Shown here: positions 35,168 through 46,462 of the stretch, one piece after another
How positions within the stretch are numbered: the first letter of the stretch is position 1
Layout: the number at the start of each line of letters is the position of its first letter
Source of the DNA: Azolla caroliniana
Taxonomy: Eukaryota > Polypodiophyta
Direction: 5' to 3'
Assembly (NCBI GenBank): GCA_043228905.1
Contig: JBHGNT010000001.1
Location: forward strand, 5,704,001 to 5,768,000
Length of the DNA stretch: 64,000 bases
Position numbers and translations under genes: made by a program
The notes under the pieces: model-generated
Seen by the model: the letters and a program-made list of their open reading frames with translations, nothing else
What the model was told of the DNA's origin: nothing
The model's database searches: none

Positions 35168-36822
35168 TAACGCACCTATCCAAAGCCGGTTACATCCGAG
35201 CATTGCCAGTACGGAAAATAGGTAGCCGTATCACATCCGACATCAGCACCAAGAGAATTGAGTCCCCTCGATTTGGTCCACTCAGACGTCTGTGGCCCGA
35301 TGCCACATCAGTCTCTCGGCGGTGCTTCGTACTTCGTCAGTTTTATTGACGACTCGACTCGGAAGGTGTGGGCTTACCCCATCAGAACCAAAGATCGGGT
35401 GTTCATGTCTCCGAACCGACAATGGAGGAGAATTCAAGTCTGAAGAACTCATCAAATTCTGCCGGGAACGTGGCATTCGACATGAATATACATCACCCTA
35501 TAGTCCGGAGCAGAACGGAATTGCTGAACCCATGAATCAGACGATTGAAGAACGCGTAGTATCCATGCTCTAACACTCCGGACTGTCGGATGGCTTCTGG
35601 GCGAAGGCTCTACTTATGGCAGTACACATAATAAATATGTCCGCAAGTAGACCTCTAGGACTTCAAATACCTTAGGAAATATGGACCGGCAGTAAGCCGA
35701 ATTATGACAAACTGAGGATCTTTGGTTGCGAGGTGTATGCTCTCATACCGAAAGACGACCGCCGGAAACTTGAACCAAGATCACGGAAATATGTTTTTCT
35801 TGGATATGGACTGGACGGCGAGATCAGTTACTGACTCTGGGACCCCGAGCACAGACAAATCATTTGAAGTTCGGATGTTGTGTTCAACGAGTCAGCTATG
35901 CATAAAATGGTCGAAAAGGCCTATTGAAGTCCGAAGGGTAATATTTTCCGAAGTGCCAACCCTTCATGATGACCCATCCCACAACACGAGATCGGTGTCA
36001 CGGGTAACCGACAACTCTCGCACCGAATCCACCGATTCGGCACAACCGAATGGCTTGGCTCCCGACCATCCGACATCGACACCCGGTGCGACCAGTCCAC
36101 TCATACCTCGCAGATCTGAGAGACTGTCGCAACCTCCGAAGAGGTACTCTCCAGTAATTTTTTTTACCGACGCCGGTGAACCGACATCTTACGAAGAAGC
36201 ATCGACATCTGCCGATTCAGCCACATGGCATCTGGCTATGGAGTCGGAAATGCACTCCATTCGGGCAAACAAGACTTGGGACTTGGTCGAATTACCGAAG
36301 AATCGACGTGCTCTTCCATGTAAGTGGGTCTATCGACTAAAAGAGACGTCCGACTCGACCAACCCAAAGTACAAGGCCAGATTAGTTGCGAAGGGATTTA
36401 GACAAGAATATGGCGTCGACTTCGACGAAATCTTTTCACTTGTGGTGAAAATGACGACCCTCCGTTTTATGCTCAGCGTCGTGGCCGCCGACAACTTGGA
36501 GTTGATTCAGCTAGATGTAAAAACGACATTCCTCCATGGTGACCTATAGGAGGAAATCTATATGGAGCAGCCGAAAGGCTTTGTGGCATCCGGCCAGGAA
36601 CATCTAGTCTGCCGACTCAAGAAGAGTCTCTACGGCTTGAAACAGGCACCTTGACAGTGGTACAAGAAGTTTGACAACTTCATCCAATCGGTCGGCTTTT
36701 CAAAGAGCGACGAGGACCACTGTCTCTTTACCAAAACAGCTCAAGACGGGTCTCCCATCTTCCTCATCATCTACGTGGACGACATGCTACTCTCCGGTCG
36801 GCATGCTAGAGAGCTCATCGAA

Positions 36823-38030
36823 CTGGTTGTAGGTGCAGCCAGAAGATGGTTTCTTCATCATATGGATGTAAAAAATGCCTTCTTACATGGTAACTTGGAA
36901 GAAGAAGTGTATATGTGTCAACCACCAGGTTTTGAAGATAGGAAGCATCCAGATTATGTATGTAAGTTGAAAAAGGCTCTCTATGGACTGAAACAAGCAC
37001 CAAGAGCATGGCACCGAGAACTTTCAGATTATCTGAAAAAACTTGACTTCAAAATGTCAAAGGCTGATTCATCATTGTATGTTAAAAGGAAAGATGATTG
37101 TATTGTTGTGATTCTGATTTACGTTGATGATCTCATCATTGGAGGTGATTCCATGGATGAAATAAGTAAGTTGAAAAGAAATTTGGAAATGAAATTTCAT
37201 ATGAAAGATTTGGGAGATCTGAGATATTTTTTGGGTATTGAAATCATCAGATCTGAAAGTGGTATATGTGTGTTGCAAAGACAATATGCAACAACTATGT
37301 TGAAAAAGTATGGTATGCTTGGATGCAAACCTATTGGAGTACCACTAGATAAAAACTGCAAATTGAGGGCTGATTTGGGAGCCAAAATAGAAGATGTAAA
37401 CATGTACAGGTCTATGGTGGGCAGCCTTATTTATTTGACCATAACAAGACCTGATTTGAGTTATGCAGTTGGATTAGTCAGCCAATTTATGCAATAGCCA
37501 ACAAAGCCGCATTTGGACTACATTAGAAGAATTCTGAGGTATGTAAAAGCTACTCAGAACTATGGATTGTTTTACAGGGCTGATTTTGACATAAATCTGG
37601 AAGGATATACAGATGCTAATTGGGCTGGAAGCCAAACAAATAGAAGATCCACAAGTGGATACATGTTTACATTGGGAAGTGCAGTTATTTCATGGAGTAG
37701 CAAGGAACATGCTACTGTTGCATTGTCTAGTACTGAAGCTGAGTACAGAGGAGCTGCCATAGCCACTTGTGAAGAGGTATGGATCAGAAGATTGCTTGCT
37801 GATTTGGGAGAGTATATAGATGGTACTGTCACAATCTGGTGTGACAACATGAGCAACATTCAACTTGCAAAAAACCCAGTGTTCCATGCAAGAACAAAGC
37901 ACATTGAAGTGCATTATCACTTTGTTAGAGAAAAAGTGATTGAAGGAGAAGTTGATCTGGTGTATGTGAATACAAATCAGTAGGTTGCTGATATTCTCAC
38001 AAAGGGATTGAGTGTGGAAAAGCATACATA
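36823..38030 (+). pseudogene. RT-RNase H of copia G, fused to copia E RT
   Basis: RT motifs [30 protein letters not shown] and YVDDLIIGGDS, then RNase H with YTDANWAGS, RRSTSGYMF, STEAEYRGAA and HIEVHYHFVREKV. TAG at 37495 and TAG at 37981 interrupt an otherwise open frame. Its start is joined in frame to the YVDD region of copia E, so the RT palm appears twice in part. Non-functional. Confidence 0.85.
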
Positions 38031-38565
38031 GTTTCGGAACATGATGGGAGTTGTAGACACTGATATGATGGTTGAAAAGCATCATGGAAAAGAAGTTGTA
38101 GATAAGTTGAGCTTGAGGGGGAGTGTTGAGAAGCAAGCTCAACATGGTATGTGATGCTTATTGGGAAATAAGCTATAGTAGCTATTTAGCTACTTGTGAA
38201 CATAAAGGAGAAACAGCTAATTAGCGACTGATAGCTAATTAGCTACTGACATCTATTTAGCGACTGACAGCTAATTAGTTGCATACGTAAGTAACTTATT
38301 ACTTAGGTAGAAAGTAAGAGAGTAGGTAAGTAAGAAAGAAAATATACAGGAAGTAGAACTCCGAGAGAGAGAGAGTGAGGAAAGAGAGAAAGAACTCAGA
38401 GAGTCAGAGGAAAAGAGAGAAACAGACGAGAGCAAGTAGAGCTCCGCGTGTAAATGAAACAAAAGAAGTTTTGGTTGCTACAGAGGTAAGTTTCCTTCCC
38501 CCTTCCCTTTTGTGTTTGAGCACTAAATGATCTAGCACACCACGATCCGCCGCGCACATAAGAAG

Positions 38566-39331
38566 TGTTGGGAGACAGGTCCCTCCGGATGGGAAGGGAG
38601 AAGAACAGTGCCGATGAACAAACTCGGCCGAGGCCGAAACCGTATGAGGAGGACCCGACTACGGAGAGCTGGATGGTGCAGACCCGGTATGAACCGGATG
38701 AGGAGTACCTGGCTACGGAGAGCCGGATGATACAGACCCGGTGTGAACCGGATGAGGAGTACCCGGCTACGGAGAGCCGAATGGTGCAGGCCTGGTGAGA
38801 ACTGGATGAGGAGCACCCGGCTACGGAGAGCTGGATGACACAGACCCGGTGAGAACCGGAGGTAGAGACATATTCGTAAATATGTTTCTGAGAGCCCATC
38901 GAGACTATATTTGTAAATAGCCGAAAAGTCATATCAGTATAAATATGACTTAGGGCAAACATGTGTAGGTGTGGTTGTTATTTTCTTGTTGGTGCAAGAA
39001 GAAGAGCGAGGACGTAACGTTGTACAGAGAGAGAGAGAGAGAGAGAGAAAGAGGCCGCTGCCTCTGTTGTAACCGCCGCCTGTGGCAAAGATCGTGAGCA
39101 CGAGGTCGTTGCCTCCGTGAACTCACTGTTTTGTACATTCCAACATAGTGATAGTTTGCAGCCTGTGGGCTGCCGTGGTTTTTCCCTCTTTGGGTTTTCC
39201 ACGTAAACATTCTGTGTACCTTTTCTCTCCTTTGTGTCGCGTGTTTTTCCCGTTTCCCGTTTTTTCTGTGTATGAAAAGAATCTCGGTTGTGGCCGAGCG
39301 TTGTGCATAAGGAGCGTTTGAGTTCCCGTCA
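38566..39331 (+). repeat. Solo LTR of family H, copy 1 (766 bp)
   Basis: TGTTGGGAGACAGG...TTCCCGTCA with a perfect 5-bp TSD AGAAG (38561-38565 and 39332-39336). It contains four 54-bp tandem units (about 38645-38860) and a (GA)n run near 39026-39050. No internal region of this family is present in the window. Confidence 0.9.
38645..38860. repeat. 54-bp minisatellite inside LTR H, 4 units
   Basis: Units start near 38645, 38699, 38753 and 38807. Each contains CCGGCTACGGAGAGCCGG or a close variant, a 6-bp stem with a 6-base loop. Being 18 codons long, the array stays open in one frame, which creates a spurious ORF. Confidence 0.9.
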
Positions 39332-39368
39332 AGAAGAGCCCGAGTGCCTTCTTCACGTTTTCTTAACA

Positions 39369-40255
39369 TAGGAGAGATCGGTGGCGGCAGGTGAACGTGA
39401 CGGATGACGAAAGACAGCGAAAGGGCGGTCTACGGAGATCCTCACACCGATCCGGCGGTTGGCCCGAGTGCCGGCATGAGTCCTATAGGAGAGAACGGTG
39501 GCGGCAGGTGAACGTGACCAGCAGAAGAGGCTGACACGGAGGTTGGGACTACGACGAGAGGAGATGCCAAGGGGTAAGTCCCACGAAGATCCTCACACCG
39601 ATCCGGCGGTCGGCCCGAGTGCCGGTGGGAGTCCTATAGGAGAGATCAGTGGCAGCAGGTGAATGTGACGGATGGCGAAAAACGGCAAGTGGTGTTGCCG
39701 CGACCTTACACACACCGGTTGTAGACACTCCGACAGATGGCAACGAGAGCTTGTGTGAGACCTAGAGGGAAGAACGGTGGCGGTGGCAAGGCGGGCAACC
39801 GAGACGGCAAAGGGGGAGGTCCCACGGAGATCCTCACACCGATCTGGCGGTCGGCCCAAGAGCCGGCATGAGTCCTATAGGAAAGGACGGTGGCAGCAGG
39901 AGAACGCGATCGAACGACGGAAAGTAGAGCGAAAGGAGGTATGAGGCCGGCGAGGCGGCCACGAACCGGATACTGACCCGACTGGCAGAGTTGGTGAGAC
40001 AAAGATCGGACGCGCTTGGTACACGAGTTGGAGACCCAACAAGACGGAGGCCCGAGAAGGATCCTTCAAACTTGCCCGAAGACCCCGGCTGTTCGGCTGA
40101 CGTGGCAACATGAGACTGAGGGTAATGGAAGGTGGCGGCAAGGGGACAAAGGCGGCAAAAGCAAAGGCATCAACCAGCCAAGGCGTTACGCGAACGAAGG
40201 AGGCCATGCGGGCCGGGACGTGGCAAGGGTGATCTTCCGGTAAGTTGCCGGGGAC
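39369..40255 (+). mobile_element. N1 element, resumed portion (internal minisatellite)
   Basis: The same GC-rich blocks as at 18000-19589: starts of CTCACACCGATCCGGCGG near 39441, 39592 and 39832. GGTGGCGGCAGGTGAACGTGA also recurs. No long ORF. It ends where the LTR of gypsy B1 starts (40256). Orientation matches the left portion, so I read both as one element opened by copia E and copia G. Confidence 0.65.
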
Positions 40256-40690
40256 ACCCTATTAGATAAGGATAGATCTAGGTAGATAGAAAGAAAGGAG
40301 AGAGAGAAAGAAGGGTGCCGATCCACCCGACCACCCCCGAGCGAAGGGATCGAGACGGACTCGAGCCTCGATTGGCGTCCCATACCACCGCCGTGGCGTC
40401 GAGTCGTACCTGGTGCTGGCGCGTTCACTACAAGAGTTGACCCACCACAAGACAGAGTCTCGACGTAGTCAACAAGATAATGAAATGAGGGTAGCTAGGC
40501 CTCTATTTATAGCGATACCCAAGGCCCCTAGCCATGTTCACACTTGGCCTAATGGGTTGTCTCAATCCAGAGGATTTAAAAGTAATCCTCCCCTTCTTTA
40601 CACTCACGTTTAACCCTCACACTTATCCACGTGTATAGAATACTATGGTAAATTCTCACCACGGGATATTTTATGGTCATGCCCGTAACA
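40256..40690 (-). repeat. 3' LTR of gypsy B1
   Basis: TGCCGGGGAC...CCCGTAACA on plus; the element reads leftward. The purine-rich GAAGGGGAGTA (minus) lies directly inside at 40691-40701. It contains a TATA box GCTATAAATAG on minus. It is the complete reference for the split LTR B0. Confidence 0.82.
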
Positions 40691-42342
40691 TACTCCCCTT
40701 CTTTAAAACATTGCACTCTTACAATGGAAAGTTAGGGAAGTTAGTTCTGAGAGTATTTTCGTGTTCCCATGTGGCCTCTTTTATTGATTTATCCATCCAT
40801 TTTATTTTAAATTCTCGGATTTCTTTAGTACGTAATTTTTTTGTTTTAACATCGAGAATTCTTTCTGGTACATGTGTTTTAGAAGATAAATCTTCAGAAG
40901 TAACCAGAGTTTCAATTGTAATTGTATTGTCGCCAGAACCTAGAAGTTCTTTTAGATGACTCACATGAAAGACTGGATGAATTCCAACACCATTGGGAAG
41001 AGCGAGACGATAGGCTGATGACCCAATGCGTTTGAGGACTGTAAAAGGTCCACAAAATCGTGGGGCTAACTTAGCGCACTTACCCGTAGACAATGTCTTA
41101 GAATTGTGAGGTACACGTAAAAATACCTTCTGTCCAGGGTTGAATACACGAGGTTGCCTACGATGACCGGCATAAAAACGCGCTCTATCTTGAGTTGTTT
41201 TTATATTATCTCGTGCAATACGCAACATATCTTGCATATCCCGAAGAAAGTTTTGCGTACTTCGCAACTCATCATGATGTATATTAACATCAATCGGGGC
41301 TCGTGGCTGAAAACCATACATCAACATAAAAGGATTATATCCCGTCGACATATGCTTGGAGCTATTATTGCAAACTCCAAAATTGGGAGATAACGTTCCC
41401 ATTTTGTTGGTTTTGCACCAACATATGCTCGAAGCATGTCCTCAATAATTTGATTTACTCGTTCTATTTGTCCATCGGATTGAGGATGATCCGTGGAGCT
41501 CATGCTCAACGTAGTTTCTAACTTCTTGAAGACTTGCGTCCAGAAGTCACTAGTAAACTTTGGATCTCGATCACTCACGATATCCATCGGCAACCCATAA
41601 AAACAAAATAACTCGTCAACAAATTGGTAAGCCAATTCAGGAGCTGTTATCGTGGTTTTAGTAGCAATAAATCTTACCATTTTAGTTAGTCGATCAACCA
41701 CAACCCAGATGGCATCATGGACTTTTTGGGTGCGAGGAAGGCTAACAATAAAATCCATGGATATACTTTCCCACTTATTATTGGGAATGTCCAAGGGATG
41801 TAAAAGTCCTGTGGCTTTACGTCGCTCGACTTTGTTAACCTGACATTGGTGACATTTAGTCACATAGCTATGTATGTCAAGACGCATCTTAGGCCAATAA
41901 AATTGAGTGGAGATGAGAACGAGTGTACGATGTATTCCAAGGTGCCCTGTTGAGGGTGCATCATGGCATTAAAAAAGAATCCTCTTTTTGACCTCAGGCA
42001 AATCTGGAACACAAACCTTCCCATTACGGTAGAGCAGACCATTAGCAATGTGGAAGTATTCCTTCGAGGATGTGGTGGTGTCTATTCCAGACTCAACTCT
42101 TGCCCAGTATTTTGCGAAATAACTGTCATCAGGATACTTTCCTCGAAGGTGATCATAAAGATCTGATGTTATTTCAGTGAAGCTAAGCATGTTAACTTCA
42201 TGGATGCGACTTTGTGCATCAACGACAGTATTCATGGAACCTTTACGATATCGTATGGAAAAATCAAAGTCCTGGATGAGATCTGCCCATCGTGCCTTAC
42301 GACCTTTCAGGTCTTGTTGGCCACAAAAATATTTCAAGGACT

Positions 42343-42612
42343 TGACAGGAACTACACGCTCCCTATGCGCAATGCTCGGCCACAACCGAGCTTAGAATCA
42401 TAAACAAAAACAGGAATGAATGCACGACACAAAGGAGAGAAGAGTACACAGGATGTTTACGTGGAAAAACCCAAACTAGGGAAAAAACCACGGCAGCCCA
42501 CAGGCTGCAAACTATCACTATGTTACAGTGTACAACAGTAAAGCACCGAGGTACCAACCTCGAGCTTTCTATCTTCGCTACAGGCGGCGGTTACAACAGA
42601 GGCTACGACCTC

Positions 42613-42666
<54 letters not shown>

Positions 42667-43082
42667 CACAGTTACGCGCTCTAATCTTGCGCAAACAAGA
42701 ATAACAACAACTAAAAGATTGCCCTAAGTCATATTTATACTAATATGAATTTTCGGCTATTTACAAATATAGCCACGATGGACTCTCAGAAACATATTTA
42801 CGAATATGTCTCTTCATCCGGTGAGCACTCCTCACCGGGTCTGCACCATCCGGCTCTCCGTAGCCGGGTACTCCTCATCCGGTTCTTACCGGGCCTGCAC
42901 CATCCGGCTCTTCGCAGCCGGGTACTCCTCATCCGGTTCTCACCGGGTCTGCACCATCCGGCTCTCCGTAGCCGGGCACTCCTCATCCGGTTCTCACCGG
43001 GTCTACACCATCCGTCTCTCCGAAGCCGGGTACTCCTCATCCGGTTTCTCCCTTCCCATCCGGAGGGACCTGTCTCCCAACA
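42343..43082 (-). repeat. Solo LTR of family H, copy 2 (740 bp)
   Basis: TGACAGGAAC...GTCTCCCAACA on plus, the reverse complement of copy 1. A perfect 5-bp TSD GGACT lies at 42338-42342 and 43083-43087, inside the B1 RNase H region. It carries about four 54-bp units at 42826-43045 and a long (CT)n at 42616-42662. Confidence 0.92.
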
Positions 43083-43639
43083 GGACTCGTGGTCTGTAGT
43101 TACCACAAAGCGATTTCCATAAAGATAATGGTGCCATGTTTTAAGCGCATGTATAACTGCAAATAATTCCTTTTCTTGAACGGTATAAGACAACACCTAT
43201 AGCATAATCAAGTTTCTTACTCTCGAATGTTATTGGTTTACCATCTTGATATAAGACAACACCTATAGCATAATCGCTTGCATCGGTTTCAACCTCAAAA
43301 GGTTTTGAAGGATCGGGTAAAAGAAGTGAAGGAGCCTTGCATACCAGGTCCTTGAGTTCCTTAAAAGCGAGGTCTAGTGTAGCATTCCACACAATAGGTT
43401 TTGTAGACTTACGCGTTTGACCTTTTAGAAGATCAGTAAACGACGTCGTCAATTGGGAGTAATTACGAAGGGATTTTCGCAAAAACCCGATAAAACCAAG
43501 GAATGATCGAACTTCTCGAATGTTCCGAAGAGTGGGCCAAAGCTTGATTTTCTCGACGCGAGAAGGATCAATTTCAACTCCTCGTTCGGTTATGAGATGT
43601 CCAAGATAAGTAATTGATTTCTTGAAGAACTCACATTTT

Positions 43640-44636
43640 GAGATCTTTGCATAAAACTGTTTGTCACGCAATGTTTGTAAAACTAAGAGGACATGTTTAG
43701 CATGTTCTTGTAATGTACGACTATAAACTAAAATATCATCCAAGAAAATAATGACAAATTTGCCAAGTTGTTCGAGATCTTTGCGTAAAACTGTTTGTCA
43801 TGCAATGTTTGTAAAACTAAGCGGACATGTTTAGCATGTTCTTGTAATGTACGGTGTCGCGTTGTTACGCGCGTGCGTGTAGAAGGGGCGGGACCACCGG
43901 GGTCTCGGACTAGGGAGTAGAGGAGAAAGAATAGGACATGATATGGAGGCTTAGCTCAAGAGGAGAAGAGGAAAGAATAAGAGCACGACATAGAAGGAGA
44001 GATCGGCGGAGGCAAGATGTTCAACAAGTTATATTAAAACGTAGTGAATGATTACAAAATGGTGGCCGCATAGGCCGCACCAAACGACTACTCGAAACCC
44101 TAACCGACGAAGATGAAGATGAAGATAAAGAAACCCTAATCCTAACCCTAACGCTCGACCTATGTGGTATACCTCGCACACTCAAAATAGGCAACCCCCA
44201 CAATGGTGCCTTCCCTCTCCTTTTATAGCACAAGGAGAGAAGACCGTTTACAAAAGTGAGACTAAAATATCCCCTTTTATTCAAAGGGGATATTTGCCTT
44301 GATTTGGGGGAGGGTGAGATTGATGGCCCCCTTAACTCCCACCTCCTCACAAACAACTAGGTACCCATGTACCTCATAGTACCTCTCTCTCTCTCTCGCG
44401 TGGATGTGCGCACAAGACCACATCACCTTTATACCTTAGGGGTCTTATGGGCATTTCTAGCACCATACACTTTACCCTTATTACTATTACAAATACATTA
44501 TGTACGTGTGCAACGTTGCACATCGCTCTTTGGCTCTCGTTGCTCGGGTTTCCGCTTGTGGACAAAAATCTTCACGACAACGGCTATAAAGTAAAATATC
44601 ATCCAAGAAAATAATGACAAATTTGCCAAGTTGTTC
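43640..44636 (-). repeat. 134-bp tandem duplication in B1 RT, second copy split by N2
   Basis: Unit 1 is 43640-43773. Unit 2 is 43774-43854 plus 44584-44636, also 134 bp once the N2 LTR and its duplicated ACGG are removed. The units differ at about five positions. Confidence 0.88.
43855..44579 (-). repeat. Solo LTR N2 (725 bp)
   Basis: TGTCGCGTTGTTACGCG...TTCACGACA on plus, the inverse of N-type LTRs. The TSD is a perfect 4 bp, ACGG (43851-43854 and 44580-44583). It contains AACCCTAA telomere-box words near 44098-44155. Confidence 0.9.
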
Positions 44637-45170
44637 TTGGAAAATGTCATTCATTTCTTGTTGAAATGTAGCCAGAGCATTGGTCAAACCAAAAGGCATA
44701 ACCAAAAACTCATAATGGCCATATCGCGTACGAAATGCCGTTTTAGGAACATCGTCCTCACTTATACGAATTTGATGGTAGCCAGTACGGAGATCAAGTT
44801 TCGTAAAATACCGAGCTCCCTGGAGACGGTCAATTAGATTCTCAGCCCGGGGCAATGGATACGAATTCTTGATTGTCACTTTATTCAAGCGTTGGTAATT
44901 AATATACATACGCCATGTGCCCTCTTTCTTTTTAACCAAGAGAACTGGTGCACCCCATGGAGATTTACTATAAAGTATATAACCCATTCGTAAATAGTCC
45001 TTGAGTTGCTTAGATACCTCATCCTCTTCGGATCAACTTAAGCGATAAGGAGGTATACTTATTGGTGCAACGCCAGGTACAATATCTATACGATGGTCTA
45101 TATTTCGTTTAGGAGGTAAGTCATCTGGTAGTTCACTCGGAAAAACATCACAAAAATCATTTAAGATTTA

Positions 45171-45815
45171 CGAGATTGAAAAATTTCCTATTACTAGGTT
45201 ATGCTCTTGGAAACGGGTGTTCGGCCCATAAAACTATTGGCACTCCAAAGAGTATATAAATACATTACAAAAGTCAAGAATATGCCGAATCATCGATTAC
45301 CACATCTTGCTTGGAATGTTGGATGTAAGCTACAAAAGAATCATAAAAGTAAGATTCTCTCATCTGGTTGGGTTGTTGACATAAGGAAATGGTTTAGAAG
45401 ATGGGGTGTTGATGATCCTTTAGAGCTTTCGGGCAATGCTATGAAGTATGTAATGATTGAGGAAAGGTTGGTGGAATCATTAAGGATGAAGTGGGAGGAT
45501 GCTAAGAGGACAAAGCTAGAATACTACATTGCAAACGTCAACCCTGAATGTTGGTATCAATATAAAGCAAGAATGTTAATTGATTGTATCCAACCTTATC
45601 TCATTACCAATATGAGTAGTAATGCTCGTAGAGCCCTTACACTACTTCGCACTTGATCTCACAAGTTAGGTATTGAAGTTGCATCATGGCATCAAAATGT
45701 AACGAATTTGAAGACATGTAAAGTATGCAATGAAGGCATGGTAGAGGATGAATGTCACTCGCTCTTCACATGCTCGACATATAGTGCAATTGTTCAAGAT
45801 ATGCTGACATACTAA
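45171..45815 (+). pseudogene. LINE (non-LTR retrotransposon) 3' ORF2 fragment
   Basis: An open frame of 151 codons to TGA 45654 continues in frame to about 45815. It has W-rich and R-rich text (SSGWVVDIRKWFRRWGVDDP), then SHKLGIEVASWHQNV and the zinc motif CKVCNEGMVEDECHSLFTC (CX2C...HX4C). This pattern is typical of the C-terminal RVT zinc-binding region of plant LINEs. No RT palm or poly-A tail is seen. It joins gypsy B1 directly at 45170/45171. Confidence 0.6.
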
Positions 45816-46019
45816 GAGGGAGTGATAACTTAAGTGTCATACTTAAGACACCACCTAGAAGGTTGAGCTCATATGTGTATGCTTTACTAACACATAGAGA
45901 CTTTGTGCTTCAACGTATGAATACCCCTCCTTAGGAAGGACACATATATCAAGAACACATGTATACTCTGGTGCCATAGGTCAAAATTGGCCTCTTTATG
46001 GACGATAAAAATTCTAATT

Positions 46020-46196
46020 CTAATTCCCTACCTCCCTCTCTCTCTCACGTCTGTGTAGTTCTTCATCTCTCTCTCTCCCTCTCCCTCTTGCCCACTCTCT
46101 CTCTCACGTTTGTGCGGTCTCTCTCTCTCTCTCACGTTTGTGTGGTCTCTCTCTCTCTCCCTCCCTCCCTCTCTCCCTCTCCCTCCCTCCCTCCCT

Positions 46197-46268
<72 letters not shown>

Positions 46269-46310
46269 GACGACAAGCTCTCTCCCTCCCCCCCCTCTCT
46301 CTCTCTCAAG
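46020..46310. repeat. 290-bp pyrimidine tract with (CT)n core
   Basis: Almost only C and T on plus, with a few CACGTTTGTGTGGT interruptions repeated about every 30-50 bases and an uninterrupted CT run at about 46200-46265. Long serine/leucine and arginine/glutamate frames over it are artefacts of the repeat. Confidence 0.92.
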
Positions 46311-46462
46311 TTTTTAAACGGCTTAACCAGTTTGAGCCAGTTTGGCAAGGCTCAAGCCAAACCAAACCGAGCTCAAACCGTTTAGTCAAGCTCAAACTTG
46401 AGCCGAGCCACTAAGTCGTTTAAAACCGGTTTAGGCTTGAGCCGAGCTGTTGCCAATCCCTA
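46311..46462. mobile_element. hAT-like element, right end
   Basis: Rich in AAACCGGTTT and CAAGCC words like the left end and closing GTTGCCAATCCCTA. It is followed by GTTGTCTC (46463-46470), the partner of the left duplication at 16184-16191. Together the two pieces are one element opened by the 30-kb nest. Confidence 0.72.

Larger units (their letters stand above)
19590..36822 (+). mobile_element. Copia element E (broken up by gypsy A and copia F)
   Basis: The 5' LTR is 19590-19890 (TGTCGAATATG...CCTAACA), followed by TGGTATTAGAGC (19893), a near match to the initiator tRNA-Met primer site. The internal region is in three pieces: 19891-20414, 28135-29645 and 35168-36822. Gypsy A and copia F occupy the gaps. 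Copia F is a member of the same family inserted in opposite orientation. The 3' third of pol and the 3' LTR are missing: at about 36822 the sequence passes into copia G. Confidence 0.85.
28293..36822 (+). pseudogene. gag-pol of copia E (many lesions)
   Basis: gag starts at ATG 28293 and matches copia F residue by residue until a frameshift near 28575. A further frame holds the knuckle CNYCKKLGHIKADY, whose last Cys is Tyr. The protease reads LLDSSASYHV, where F has DSGAS, so the active site is damaged. Copia F interrupts at 29645/35168. The integrase core (35258-35580), the linker and RT through YVDD (about 36774) follow, with stops such as TAG at 36547. Sequence specific to E ends near 36822, where copia G begins. 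Confidence 0.85.
36823..39368 (+). mobile_element. Copia element G, 3' half with 3' LTR
   Basis: A second copia family, clearly different from E/F in codon use (AT-richer) and sequence. It begins inside RT (MDVKNAFLHG) and runs through RNase H to a polypurine tract TTGAGGGGGAG (38113-38123). The 3' LTR starts at 38124 (TGTTGAGAAG) and ends CTTAACA at 39368. The solo LTR H (38566-39331) interrupts that LTR. The 5' half is missing. Confidence 0.82.
38124..39368 (+). repeat. 3' LTR of copia G, split by LTR H
   Basis: LTR sequence is 38124-38565 and 39337-39368 (about 474 bp). It contains several GCTAATTAGC-type short inverted words at 38214-38280. Ends are TG...CA. It is followed directly by N1 sequence (TAGGAGAGATCGG). 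Confidence 0.8.
40256..45170 (-). mobile_element. Chromodomain Ty3/gypsy element B1, 5' part lost
   Basis: Minus-strand chromovirus-type element with the 3' LTR at the left. Two solo LTRs interrupt it: H at 42343-43082 and N2 at 43855-44579. Homology to B2 stops abruptly at 45170, within the start of RT, where LINE sequence begins. gag, protease and 5' LTR are missing. Confidence 0.85.
40719..45170 (-). pseudogene. pol of gypsy B1: RT, RNase H, integrase, chromodomain
   Basis: Reading leftward: RT from about 45170 ([24 protein letters not shown] near 44595 and again near 43740 in a tandem duplicate), RNase H (VETDASDYAIGVVLYQDGK), an integrase zinc region (about 41970-41880), a core with MDFIVSLPRT, VSDRDPKF and DHPQSDGQIERVNQ, and a C-terminal part. 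That last part ends in a chromodomain, with VPERILDVKTKKLRTKE followed by a FKIKWMDKS core and ATWEHE. Chromodomains direct integration to heterochromatin. Stops, frameshifts and the two LTR insertions inactivate it. Confidence 0.87.

Noticed and set aside
38565-38798. 18-residue repeat protein in LTR H
   Set aside because: The 54-bp unit is a multiple of three, so it stays open by chance. It lies in an LTR, and the second copy has different frames.
38645-38860. CRISPR-like spaced repeats
   Set aside because: Units are contiguous, imperfect and without unique spacers, in a plant retrotransposon LTR.
44096-44160. Interstitial telomere from a chromosome fusion
   Set aside because: Only two or three AACCCTAA words, and they recur at the same place in all N LTRs, so they belong to the LTR.
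46028-46414. Ser/Leu-repeat and Arg/Glu-repeat proteins over the CT tract
   Set aside because: Dinucleotide repeats stay open in all frames. There is no unique sequence or start context.
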